Part shown: positions 19,460 through 27,696 of the stretch, piece by piece
How positions within the stretch are numbered: position 1 is the stretch's first letter
How the letters are laid out: each line of letters starts with the position of its first letter
NCBI GenBank assembly: GCA_017619635.1
Contig: JAFZRZ010000032.1
Location: 1 to 64,000 of the forward strand
DNA from: Lachnospiraceae bacterium
GTDB lineage: Bacteria > Bacillota > Clostridia > Lachnospirales > Lachnospiraceae
Direction: 5' to 3'
Length of the DNA: 64,000 bases
The notes under the pieces: model-generated
What the model was told of the DNA's origin: nothing
What the model saw: the letters and a program-made list of their open reading frames with translations, nothing else
Database searches by the model: none
Translations under genes and position numbers: made by a program

Positions 19460-20509
19460 ATGAGAATGAGTAAAAAATTTAACGACGGAATGTCACTTGT
19501 TGAGCTGATAGCAGTAATAGCGATAGTTGCAACTCTTACCGGGCTGATAGTACCGCAGTTTACCAGGTATATCAATCAGAAGAGAGAAACGGCGTGCGTT
19601 GAGAACAGAGATGCTGTCGTCAATATATGCGAAAAGATGGTTTACAGCGGAGTTCCGCTTAGCCAAATCCAGGCGTGTGTTAATGAGATAGTTACATCCG
19701 GAAGTGCGACAACTCATTCAATTCCTGCAGAATATGAAGAAGCATTGAAAAGACATTGGATTTGCTCCGATGGCGGTGCTATGAGTGTGACTGTTAACAC
19801 AACAACAGGCATAATCACGTGCCAATGCGGAGTGCATGGAACAAAAGATGTTGTGGCAGATGTATCTACTTGGGGAGGCGTTGGAGATATGACCACCGAT
19901 CCGAGTTTCGATGTGCCTACGGTGCCGGTATCCCCCGCTTTGCCTACAACTGTACCGCCAACCCCGTCGCCTACAACATATCCCACATCCGTACCGTCTA
20001 ATTCGTATTGGCCTTATCTTGATGATTATAGATGGGACGCGGCAGGACGTTACAGTGGTTCTTATCTGTACGTAAATGCTCCCTCGGGTAAGTTTGCCAT
20101 GAGAAATTCTTCTGGTGTTACTACTTATTATGTAATGATAGATAAGAACGGTGACGGAAAGTGTAAGATTACATATGAGCATGCATTTGATCCTTCCTAT
20201 TATCTTGCGGGATCGGATTCTGAATGCGTTATCGCTACAAATGGTACAGAGTATACATATGCATCGATTTCGGAGGCGGCTCAAACAGTAGCGAGCTTAA
20301 AGAAGCATAGCGATGATCCACACCAAACGGCAGACACTGAAGAGTATCTTATCAGTGGTGGTACGATATTCAATAACGGAACTCATCGTTACGTGTATTT
20401 CCACCAAGGCCAGGAATATGCCAAATTGCCCACGGTTAATAATGTTGGAAGTAACACAAACAAGTTTGGCAACTGGTATCTTATGAAAGATACTGATGAA
20501 GTGGATTAA
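19460..20509 (+). CDS. Type IV prepilin-like protein with Ser/Thr/Pro linker
   Basis: A 349-residue prepilin. The short basic leader ends at Gly10 and is followed by MSLVELIAVIAIVATLTGLI, so cleavage should be Gly10|Met11 with the conserved Glu at +5 (Glu15). The pilin helix runs to about residue 50, followed by a globular part with several Cys. Residues about 152-181 form a linker rich in Pro, Thr, Ser and Val (PTVPVSPALPTTVPPTPSPT), and an extra C-terminal domain of 165 residues follows. A linker like this is unusual for a pilin and looks like an O-glycosylation target. It is the first gene of the pilus cluster, 24 bases before the ATPase gene. Confidence 0.85.
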   Translation: MRMSKKFNDGMSLVELIAVIAIVATLTGLIVPQFTRYINQKRETACVENRDAVVNICEKMVYSGVPLSQIQACVNEIVTSGSATTHSIPAEYEEALKRHWICSDGGAMSVTVNTTTGIITCQCGVHGTKDVVADVSTWGGVGDMTTDPSFDVPTVPVSPALPTTVPPTPSPTTYPTSVPSNSYWPYLDDYRWDAAGRYSGSYLYVNAPSGKFAMRNSSGVTTYYVMIDKNGDGKCKITYEHAFDPSYYLAGSDSECVIATNGTEYTYASISEAAQTVASLKKHSDDPHQTADTEEYLISGGTIFNNGTHRYVYFHQGQEYAKLPTVNNVGSNTNKFGNWYLMKDTDEVD

Positions 20510-20533
20510 AACTGACATCACGAGGAAACGACT

Positions 20534-22249
20534 TTGAGCATGATAACATTGCAGCGCAAAAAAATGCGCTTGGGCGATTTACTTATAAAAGATGGAACCA
20601 TCACTCCGGAACAGTTGGAGATGGGATTGCGCAAACAGCGCGAAAGTGGCAAGAAGCTGGGAGAGGCATTAGTAGACCTTGGTGTTACTACTGATGATTC
20701 CATAGCTGTTGCGCTGGCGAATCAGCTTGGCTATAACATGGTCAACCTTTCTGAGGTTGAAGTAGATAAAAAGCTTTTTGAGATGTACCCGCAGCTAACG
20801 CCTGCCATGCTTAAAAAGTATAATTGCATACCTTATGAGATAGCGGCAGATTCTGCAAACATCTTGCATGTAGCCATGGCTGACCCCATGGATATGATGG
20901 CTATGGATGATATTGGTATCATCACCAACATGCAAGTTGAACCCGTGGTTTCTACTACTGCGGATATATCTAGAGCGATAGACAAGGTCTTTGGACACAA
21001 GGACGTTGACTCTAAACTCCAATCATATGCGGATGAAAGAAAAGCCAAAGAGGCGGCAAATTCCGAAGAAGAAGCAAATGTAGAGATTGAGAACTCGCCG
21101 ATCGTTCAGCTTGTTAAGAGTATGATAGAACAAGCTGTTAGACAGAGGACTTCGGATATTCACATCGAACCCATGGAAAGCGGCGTTCGAATTCGTTACA
21201 GAATAGATGGTACTTTGTTTGTAAGAAGCCATTATTCACCACAGCTGTTACCTGCTATCGTGGCCCGTATAAAGATTATTGGTGGAATGGATATATCTGA
21301 GAAGAGAAAACCGCAAGACGGTCGTATCACTCAGGTAGTTGATAGACAGGAATATGATATCCGTGTATCTGTTCTTCCTACTGTATACGGCGAAAAGATA
21401 GTTATGAGACTTACTTCCAAGACTGGTCTTACTCGAGATAAAGCCGATCTTGGATTTAATGAGAAAGAATTAAAAGTTTTTGATCACATTCTTTCTAATC
21501 CTCATGGTATATTGTTGGTTACGGGGCCTACTGGTTCGGGAAAGTCGACCACACTATATACAGCACTTTCGGAATTGAATTCAACCGAGGTTAATATTAT
21601 CACGGTAGAAGATCCTGTTGAGGCAAATATAGATGGTATCAATCAGGTTCAAACAAATAATAAAGCTGGCTTGACATTTGCTTCTGCTCTTAGGTCTATC
21701 TTACGTCAGGACCCTGACATCATAATGATAGGTGAGATTCGAGATAATGAGACTGCATCGATAGCTGTTCAGGCTTCTATTACCGGCCATATGGTTGTTA
21801 GTACGTTACATACTAACTCGGCAGCAAGTACGGTAACGCGTCTTGCGGATATGGGCATCGAACCATATCTTATAGCAGACTCTGTTGTCGGAATTATGGC
21901 GCAACGTCTTGTGAGAAGACTTTGCCCTGCTTGCAAAAAAGAATATGAGCCGACAGAAGAAGAGAAAGAGCTTTTGAACATAAAACCTGGCGACACATAT
22001 ACGATATTTGGTCCTAATGGTTGCAAGATGTGTGATGATACCGGATATAAAGGACGTATCGGTGTATATGAGATTATGGAATTGTCTCATGAATTGAAGC
22101 TTGTTATATCCAAAGGTGGCACGGCAGATGACATCAAGGAACAGGCGCTTAAAGATGGCATGAGCACTCTGAGAATGAGCGCCACAAGATATGTACTGAA
22201 CGGTATAACATCTATCAGCGAGATGAAAAAAGTCTCGTTTGATGAATAG
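20534..22249 (+). CDS. pilB: Type IV pilus assembly ATPase PilB/GspE
   Basis: A 571-residue cytoplasmic hexameric ATPase that powers pilin extraction and pilus growth. The N-terminal MshEN/T2SSE_N domain occupies roughly residues 1-150. Walker A is GPTGSGKST at about 331-339, followed by the Asp box (VEDPVE) and Walker B in DPDIIMIGEIRD. The His box is STLHTNSA, and the zinc-binding tetracysteine is CPAC near 465 with CKMC near 498. Both TTG 20534 and ATG 20540 fit the GAGGAAA site; TTG is used here. The Glu-containing N-domain and Zn motif fit extension rather than retraction ATPases. Confidence 0.95.
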   Translation: MSMITLQRKKMRLGDLLIKDGTITPEQLEMGLRKQRESGKKLGEALVDLGVTTDDSIAVALANQLGYNMVNLSEVEVDKKLFEMYPQLTPAMLKKYNCIPYEIAADSANILHVAMADPMDMMAMDDIGIITNMQVEPVVSTTADISRAIDKVFGHKDVDSKLQSYADERKAKEAANSEEEANVEIENSPIVQLVKSMIEQAVRQRTSDIHIEPMESGVRIRYRIDGTLFVRSHYSPQLLPAIVARIKIIGGMDISEKRKPQDGRITQVVDRQEYDIRVSVLPTVYGEKIVMRLTSKTGLTRDKADLGFNEKELKVFDHILSNPHGILLVTGPTGSGKSTTLYTALSELNSTEVNIITVEDPVEANIDGINQVQTNNKAGLTFASALRSILRQDPDIIMIGEIRDNETASIAVQASITGHMVVSTLHTNSAASTVTRLADMGIEPYLIADSVVGIMAQRLVRRLCPACKKEYEPTEEEKELLNIKPGDTYTIFGPNGCKMCDDTGYKGRIGVYEIMELSHELKLVISKGGTADDIKEQALKDGMSTLRMSATRYVLNGITSISEMKKVSFDE

Positions 22250-22256
22250 TTATCAA

Positions 22257-22270
22257 CACGTGAAAACGTG
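22257..22270 (+). other. Small GAAA-loop hairpin between pilB and pilC
   Basis: CACGT-GAAA-ACGTG forms a five-base stem with a GNRA-type tetraloop in the 69-base gap. It is followed by no T-run, so it is not a terminator. It may only stabilise the message. Confidence 0.35.
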
Positions 22271-22318
22271 ACGATATATATAAATGTATAGAGATTACGA
22301 AGGGACAGGAGCATAATT

Positions 22319-23533
22319 ATGGCAGATTTTAGCTACGTTGCCTTATCGGCAAACGGCAAAGAGGTAAAAGGTACTATTGTGGCTGAAAATCCTGATTCAG
22401 CCAGAGCCCAGTTGAAAAATCAAGGTTTGGTTGTGACAAACGTTAAGGAGCAGGGACTTCTTGATAAAGAGATTTCGATTGGACCAAAAAAGAAAATAAC
22501 ACCAAGAGAACTTGCAGTATTCTGCAGACAGTTTGTATCAATGTCTAAAGCGGGTGTAACGATCATCGAATGTTTGAGCCTACTTAGAGAACAGACTGAG
22601 AATCCGAGACTTGCGCAGGCAATTAGAGATGTTCAGACCAGCGTAGAAAAGGGTGAAACTCTTGCTTATGGATTGGAGGCACAGCCTGATGTATTTCCAT
22701 CACTGATGTGTACTACTATTGCAGCAGGTGAAGCATCAGGTTCTTTGGAAGTCAGTTTGGAGAGGATGGCTGATCAGTTTGAAAAGTCGGCAAAAACACA
22801 GGCTCTTGTTAAGAAAGCTATGATTTATCCTGTGGTTGTTGCTTGCGTTGCTGTTGGCGTTGTTATATTGATGCTGATAAAGGTTATTCCTGCATACACT
22901 GACATGTTTAATGACCTTGGGACTGATCTTCCTAAGATCACAAAAATGGTTGTAGCTGCAAGTGATTTCCTAATGGCGTATTGGTTTATAATTGTTCCTG
23001 TTGTCATTGCTATCGTAGTTGGAATAAAAACATGGTTCAAGACTGACTCGGGTAAGCTTGCGTGGAGTACTTTTCAGTTAAAGGTACCGGCTATTAAGAA
23101 TCTGGTTGTAAAGAGTGCTTGTTCCTCGCTTGCAAGAACACTTTCAACATTGCTTGCAGCCGGTGTTGGACTTACCGATGCGGTTGGTATAGTTGCTGAT
23201 ACAATGCAGAACGTACTTATTCAGGATGCGTTAAGATTTTCGAGAGATGAGGTTATGAAGGGCGTTCCACTTTCAGAGCCGATAGAGGACAGCGGACTCT
23301 TCCCGCCTATGCTTTATCATATGATGAGGATTGGTGAAGAAGCTGGTAACTCAGAAGAGATGCTTACAAAACTTGCTGATTATTACGATGAAGAAGTGGA
23401 GATGGCAACCCAGTCGCTCATGGCATTGATGGAGCCAGCTATCATACTTGTGCTTGCGGGTGTTGTTGGCGTACTTATTGGAGCTATAATGGCACCTATG
23501 TTGGCGATGTACCAGGCAATGGATAATCTGTAA
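22319..23533 (+). CDS. pilC: Type IV pilus inner-membrane platform protein PilC/GspF
   Basis: A 404-residue membrane protein, the normal family length. It has two GspF domains: one around residues 65-190 (FCRQFVSMSKAGVTIIECL, then MYP-type segment MIYPVVVACVAVGVV) and a second at 270-395 (SLARTLSTLLAAGVGLTDAV, then PAIILVLAGVVGVLIGAIM). Three to four helices anchor it. PilC couples PilB's ATPase to pilin insertion. AGGAG precedes ATG 22319. It lies between the ATPase and the major-type prepilin, the normal order. Confidence 0.94.
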   Translation: MADFSYVALSANGKEVKGTIVAENPDSARAQLKNQGLVVTNVKEQGLLDKEISIGPKKKITPRELAVFCRQFVSMSKAGVTIIECLSLLREQTENPRLAQAIRDVQTSVEKGETLAYGLEAQPDVFPSLMCTTIAAGEASGSLEVSLERMADQFEKSAKTQALVKKAMIYPVVVACVAVGVVILMLIKVIPAYTDMFNDLGTDLPKITKMVVAASDFLMAYWFIIVPVVIAIVVGIKTWFKTDSGKLAWSTFQLKVPAIKNLVVKSACSSLARTLSTLLAAGVGLTDAVGIVADTMQNVLIQDALRFSRDEVMKGVPLSEPIEDSGLFPPMLYHMMRIGEEAGNSEEMLTKLADYYDEEVEMATQSLMALMEPAIILVLAGVVGVLIGAIMAPMLAMYQAMDNL

Positions 23534-23622
23534 AATAACATGAATTAAACATCGGATTGTAGGGGTTCGATGCTTAAGATAAAAAGATGAAAACTAAACA
23601 AAAGAAAAGGAGAAAATTCATT

Positions 23623-24030
23623 ATGAAGAAAATGAACAACAAAGGTTTTTCACTCGTTGAGTTGATCGTTGTTATCGCGATCATGGCAGTTCTGGTTGGT
23701 GTACTTGCACCCCAGTTCATCAAGTATGTAGAGAGCTCAAGAAGATCAACAGATATCTCTAACGCTCAGAATATTCAGTCAGCTGTTCTTGCTGATATCG
23801 CTGATGGCCTTCTCAGTGGAACAGGTTCTGCAACCTTGACAGTTACAGCTGGAACACCTACAGCTATCGGAGAAGTTCCGAAGGTTAAGGGTAATAAGAC
23901 TGGTGGTGCTACACCTGGTTCAACATCTTGGTCTGTAGAATATAACGCTGCTTCTGGTACATGTGCTGTTGGATTAGGATCATTCGTTCTTACAGATTCG
24001 GACGGCGCTTCTAACTACAAGCAGCCCTAA
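23623..24030 (+). CDS. pilA: Major-type type IV prepilin
   Basis: A 135-residue prepilin, the shortest and simplest in the cluster, so the best candidate for the fibre subunit. The leader MKKMNNKG is cleaved before Phe9, followed by SLVELIVVIAIMAVLVGVL with Glu at +5 (Glu13). After the helix a small Thr/Gly/Ala-rich domain follows with only one Cys (residue 120 region). ATG 23623 is chosen over ATG 23587 because AAGGAG (23607-23612) is ten bases upstream and the resulting leader has the usual length. Codons are less AT-biased than in the minor prepilins, consistent with high expression. The prepilin peptidase follows by 31 bases. Confidence 0.9.
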   Translation: MKKMNNKGFSLVELIVVIAIMAVLVGVLAPQFIKYVESSRRSTDISNAQNIQSAVLADIADGLLSGTGSATLTVTAGTPTAIGEVPKVKGNKTGGATPGSTSWSVEYNAASGTCAVGLGSFVLTDSDGASNYKQP

Positions 24031-24061
24031 TTGAATTAAAAATTTCAAGGCAGTTTGAGAT

Positions 24062-24826
24062 ATGTTAGATATAACAACTATTATGATATACATACTAATA
24101 TTAATATATGGAATATTGGTTGGTAGTTTCTTGAATGTATGTGTCTATCGCATACCTAAGAAAGAGAATATCGCAATAATCAGATCTCACTGCATGACAT
24201 GCAATCATCAGCTGAAGTGGTATGATAACATACCACTTCTCAGCTGGCTGATGCTAAGGGGCAAGTGCAGATATTGCAAAGCTCCGATATCTCCACAGTA
24301 TCCAATCATAGAAGCTTCTAACGGCTTGCTGTGGTTGCTTGTGGCAATAATCAGAGGGTTGAGCGTAGATACCCTACTCTACGCGTTACTTTTCTCAGCT
24401 TTATTGACATTAAGCGTAATTGATTTTAGAACTTATGAGATTCCTGCAGGAATCAACATATTCATACTGGCACTGGGGCTGGTCATGACAGTATATCATT
24501 ATACTGATTGGGTTGACCACGTGATCGGCTTCTTCGTTGTCAGTATACCATTGTATATCATCATTATCGTGACGAATGGTCGCGGTATCGGCGGTGGTGA
24601 TATGAAGCTGATGGCAACAGCGGGATTGCTGATTGGCTGGAAGCTTGTGGTATTGGCTTTCGCTCTGGGTTGCATAATAGGTGCGCCTGTTCACGTTATT
24701 AGAATGAAGATGTCAGGTGCAGACAGGGTGCTGGCTATGGGGCCGTACTTAAGTATTGGCATATTTATATCGGTGTTATGGGGAGAACAACTTATAAGTT
24801 GGTATCTTAATATGGCCGGTATCTGA
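24062..24826 (+). CDS. pilD: Prepilin peptidase PilD
   Basis: A 254-residue polytopic aspartyl protease (family A24A) that cuts prepilin leaders after Gly and N-methylates the new N-terminus. The N-terminal cytoplasmic methylase domain has Cys44-x-x-Cys47 and Cys69-x-x-Cys72. The two active aspartates are Asp121 in VIDFRTYEIP and Asp180 in GIGGGDMKLMA. Presence of both pairs of Cys indicates the bifunctional form. The prepilins around it are its expected substrates. Confidence 0.95.
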   Translation: MLDITTIMIYILILIYGILVGSFLNVCVYRIPKKENIAIIRSHCMTCNHQLKWYDNIPLLSWLMLRGKCRYCKAPISPQYPIIEASNGLLWLLVAIIRGLSVDTLLYALLFSALLTLSVIDFRTYEIPAGINIFILALGLVMTVYHYTDWVDHVIGFFVVSIPLYIIIIVTNGRGIGGGDMKLMATAGLLIGWKLVVLAFALGCIIGAPVHVIRMKMSGADRVLAMGPYLSIGIFISVLWGEQLISWYLNMAGI

Positions 24827-24918
24827 ATCAGATTGACATAATATAAGGCATATATAACTATTTCACATTAGAATTTTACATAAAATATCAAAAATATTGA
24901 AAAAATTGCAATAATTGC

Positions 24919-24947
24919 TTGATTTTATAGATTAACATAATTATAAT
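24919..24947 (+). promoter_or_regulatory. SigA-type promoter for the pilM-led gene group
   Basis: TTGATT (24919-24924), 17 bases, TATAAT (24942-24947): a strong housekeeping-type promoter in the 238-base gap before pilM. The predicted transcript would have a leader of about 110 bases. It splits the pilus cluster into at least two transcription units. Confidence 0.65.
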
Positions 24948-25036
24948 TTACATAAATAGTTAACCACTAGTTTATTTTTGTATGCGAAAGTATTAAGGCT
25001 TATGTCTTTTTACCTTTATAGATCTTAATGTATAGA

Positions 25037-25048
25037 GATAATATTATC
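25037..25048. promoter_or_regulatory. 12-bp palindrome before the pilM ribosome site
   Basis: GATAATATTATC is a perfect dyad directly upstream of AGGAAGGGA and the pilM start. It could be an operator or a small RNA fold. No regulator is identified. Confidence 0.3.
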
Positions 25049-25064
25049 CAGGAAGGGAACTAAG

Positions 25065-26876
25065 ATGGCAGAGAGAGTATTAAGTATCGAGATGGGAAGC
25101 TCGCTCACTAAGGTCATTGAGACTGATTTAGGTGCAAAGAGCCCCAAGATCTACAACAGCTTTGTGGTTACCACGCCCGAAGGAATGTTGAAGGATGGTA
25201 TCGTGGATACCGATGACGAATTCGTCAACACTTTCTTGCGTATGCTTACTGTTAAGCGTATCAAGACCAGAAGAGCAGTATTTACAATCTCTTCTTCTAA
25301 GATTGCAACAAGAGAGGCGCGTATTCCTTATTGTAAGGAGAGTAAGATCAAGGATTTGGTTAGAACCAACTTGAATGACTACTTTCCTATTGATGGCAGT
25401 CAGTACATGTTCTCACACAGTGTTATAGGTGTTGAGTACGAATCAAAAGAAGAGAAGACAGAAACAATTGAGGATAAGAAGGAAGAGAGCAAAGCACCCC
25501 TTACCAAAGCTGAACAGGTTAAGGCTGAACTTGATTCTGGTACAGCGAAAGTTGCCGGAAAGCAGAAGAAGGGTAAGGCGATTGGATATAAGTTACTTCT
25601 TCTTGCAGCTCCTAAACAGTTAGTACAGAGTTATGAAAAACTTGCACAGGCAATAGGCCTTTCAATAGCTGCTCTTGACTACAATGGTAATTCAATATTC
25701 CAGGCAGCAAAAGACGAGTGTCGCGATGGCGTTCAACTCATTGTGAAAGTTGATGAGAGAGGAACTCTTCTCATGGTTCTTGAAGATGGCGCGACAACTC
25801 TGAATAGAACAATTCCGTATGGTGTTGACGAAGCAATCAAGTCTCTGATGCAGACTGATATCTTTGGTGACACAAAAGATTATGAAAAGGCTGTGAATAT
25901 AGCAAGATCTAAGCAAGTTCTTATGCCTTCCTTTGAAGAGTGCGATACAGAGGATCCTAAGGAAGAATTTGCAGTAAGGAGTGAGATCACTCTTACACTC
26001 AGATCTCTTGCTGGTGGTATTATTAGAGTAATAGATTATTATAATGCTAACCATGGTCAGAGACCTGTAGAGAAGATGCTTATTACGGGACTTGGTGCAG
26101 ATTTTACAGGTCTTGATGTCCTTCTTACTAGTGAAATCGGACTTAAGATTAGAGATATTACCAGAGTAGCCGGCGTTGACATCGATAGGATATTTAGAGG
26201 AAGTACCTATAGTGAGTTTGTTGGATGTATCGGTGCAGCACTTTCACCTATAGGATTTTACCCTGAGAGCGCTGAAGAAGAGGATCGAAAGGGCAGAGAC
26301 GTCAATGCGACTGGTAATGCTATAGGTTGGGCTGTGCTTGCTGCAGGTGTTATTGCATCTATAGCTATGATAGCTGTAACGATGGTTCCTTATATGCAGG
26401 AACAGGAGTTGAATGAGAGCTATAAGGCTACAATCAATGAACTTCAGCCTGTATATGATATGTATCTTGATTATCTTGAGTTAGAGAACGACGTGAAATA
26501 TGTTGAGGCTCTTGATTCTGCTACGATTAATAGAAATGAGAATCTGGTTAAGTTTTTAGGCGCATTAGAAAATCAGATGCCGAGCACATTTATGCTTAAC
26601 AGTTTGACAACAAGCCGTACTACGGTTACGCTTGATGCTACTGTTGCCACAAAAGAGGAAGCTGCATATGCGTTAAGCAAACTTAAGCAGGTTGACGGAT
26701 TCATTACAGCAGATACTACATCTGTAACAGAGATGATTGTTGAAGAAACAGGAGAAATCAAGTATTCTTTCGTGACTGAAATGATATATGCTCCTACTGA
26801 ACTTGCAGTGGAAGATGAAGTGACTTATGAAGAACCAGCTGCAGAGGTGGCTGAAGAAGTAGCTGAAGAACAGTAA
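25065..26876 (+). CDS. pilM: Fused PilM-PilN pilus assembly protein
   Basis: A 603-residue protein, much longer than PilM (about 350). The N-terminal part (to about 410) is the actin-like PilM: LSIEMGSSLTKVIE at the phosphate loop, and LITGLGADFTGLD plus SEFVGCIGAALSP near the C-terminal end of the fold. A Lys/Glu-rich insertion sits at about 128-172. A membrane helix (about 419-440) follows, then a coiled stretch and a PilN-like periplasmic domain (MPSTFMLNSLTTSRTTVTLD...) to about 570, and an acidic tail. In most systems PilM binds the cytoplasmic tail of a separate PilN; here both are one chain. PilO is the next gene, and no separate pilN is present, which supports the fusion. Confidence 0.85.
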   Translation: MAERVLSIEMGSSLTKVIETDLGAKSPKIYNSFVVTTPEGMLKDGIVDTDDEFVNTFLRMLTVKRIKTRRAVFTISSSKIATREARIPYCKESKIKDLVRTNLNDYFPIDGSQYMFSHSVIGVEYESKEEKTETIEDKKEESKAPLTKAEQVKAELDSGTAKVAGKQKKGKAIGYKLLLLAAPKQLVQSYEKLAQAIGLSIAALDYNGNSIFQAAKDECRDGVQLIVKVDERGTLLMVLEDGATTLNRTIPYGVDEAIKSLMQTDIFGDTKDYEKAVNIARSKQVLMPSFEECDTEDPKEEFAVRSEITLTLRSLAGGIIRVIDYYNANHGQRPVEKMLITGLGADFTGLDVLLTSEIGLKIRDITRVAGVDIDRIFRGSTYSEFVGCIGAALSPIGFYPESAEEEDRKGRDVNATGNAIGWAVLAAGVIASIAMIAVTMVPYMQEQELNESYKATINELQPVYDMYLDYLELENDVKYVEALDSATINRNENLVKFLGALENQMPSTFMLNSLTTSRTTVTLDATVATKEEAAYALSKLKQVDGFITADTTSVTEMIVEETGEIKYSFVTEMIYAPTELAVEDEVTYEEPAAEVAEEVAEEQ

Positions 26877-26889
26877 AGGGGGCGATATC

Positions 26890-27612
26890 ATGAAACTTGG
26901 AAGTAAAGAAAAGAATCTTATAAAAGGACTCATAGGTATAGTTCTTGCTGTTTTGGTATGGATGTTTGTTGCAAGCCCGATAAAGGATAAGAAGGAAGTG
27001 CTTGCTGCTGAGAATGCGGAACTTAAGGTTAAAAAAGAAGAATATGAAGCAGTTAATGCTCAAAAAGCAAAATATGAAGAAGGTATGACGGCTCTTCAGA
27101 ATGAAAGAGAAGAGTTGCTCGAAAACTATCCTTCAGGCATGATCACAGAAGATCGTATCATGTATTGGGCTAACATGGAGAGAGCTAATAGTGGTCAGCT
27201 TGCTCTTGAAAACATAGCAATGTCAAGCCTTCAGGAGGTTGTTGTTGAAACTGAGGCAACTGAGGGCGATGAAGAAGGGGCAACTCAGCTTCATCTCTAC
27301 AAAGCCCCTGTAAACTATACTTATAAAGCAACATATGATGGCTTGAAGGGAATGGTTGATTATGTGTTTGCTCAGAATGATAAGAAGAGTATCGAAGGTA
27401 TAATGGCCGCTTACAACGAGGAAACAGGCAATATCGAAGGTACCCTTGATATGAATATGTATTACATGGTTGGAACAGGAAAAGATCATATTCCTGCTAC
27501 AATCCCGAGTGTTCCTACTGGAGTTGTTAATCCTTATCATGCATCTAATACCAAGGTCATTACTGAAAGCGAATTGGCAATGGGGCTTGAACCGGATGTT
27601 GAAAGAGAATAA
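26890..27612 (+). CDS. pilO: PilO-like pilus alignment protein
   Basis: A 240-residue bitopic protein. A short basic N-terminus is followed by a helix (LIGIVLAVLVWMFVASPI), a coiled coil at about 35-80, and a small ferredoxin-like domain. That is the PilO plan: it pairs with PilN in the membrane to align the pilus machine. Sequence conservation is weak, so the call rests on plan and on being 13 bases after the PilM-PilN fusion. AAAGGGGG precedes the ATG. The gene ends with the acidic stretch LEPDVERE. Confidence 0.75.
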   Translation: MKLGSKEKNLIKGLIGIVLAVLVWMFVASPIKDKKEVLAAENAELKVKKEEYEAVNAQKAKYEEGMTALQNEREELLENYPSGMITEDRIMYWANMERANSGQLALENIAMSSLQEVVVETEATEGDEEGATQLHLYKAPVNYTYKATYDGLKGMVDYVFAQNDKKSIEGIMAAYNEETGNIEGTLDMNMYYMVGTGKDHIPATIPSVPTGVVNPYHASNTKVITESELAMGLEPDVERE

Positions 27613-27631
27613 TTTGTAATAATGAAAATGT

Positions 27632-27661
27632 GCATAAGAGAGGTTGACGCCTCTCTTATGC
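27632..27661 (+). other. Perfect 12-bp hairpin before the PilV-like prepilin gene
   Basis: GCATAAGAGAGG (27632-27643), loop TTGACG, CCTCTCTTATGC (27650-27661): twelve perfect base pairs. No T-run follows (GGATATTTGAAG), so it is not a normal terminator. It lies 35 bases before the GTG start of the next gene and shows that the longer reading frame from 27622 is not the natural N-terminus. It may be an mRNA stabiliser, processing site or protein-binding element. Confidence 0.8.
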
Positions 27662-27696
27662 GGATATTTGAAGAAAGAGTATTTAGGAGTAGAAGC

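Noticed and set aside
19718-20284. 188-residue reading frame on the minus strand
   Set aside because: It is the shadow of the prepilin gene at 19460, has an odd Arg/Cys-rich composition and no ribosome site.
27622-27696. N-terminal extension of the PilV-like prepilin
   Set aside because: These codons run through the perfect hairpin at 27632-27661; GTG 27697 with AGGAG gives a normal prepilin leader.
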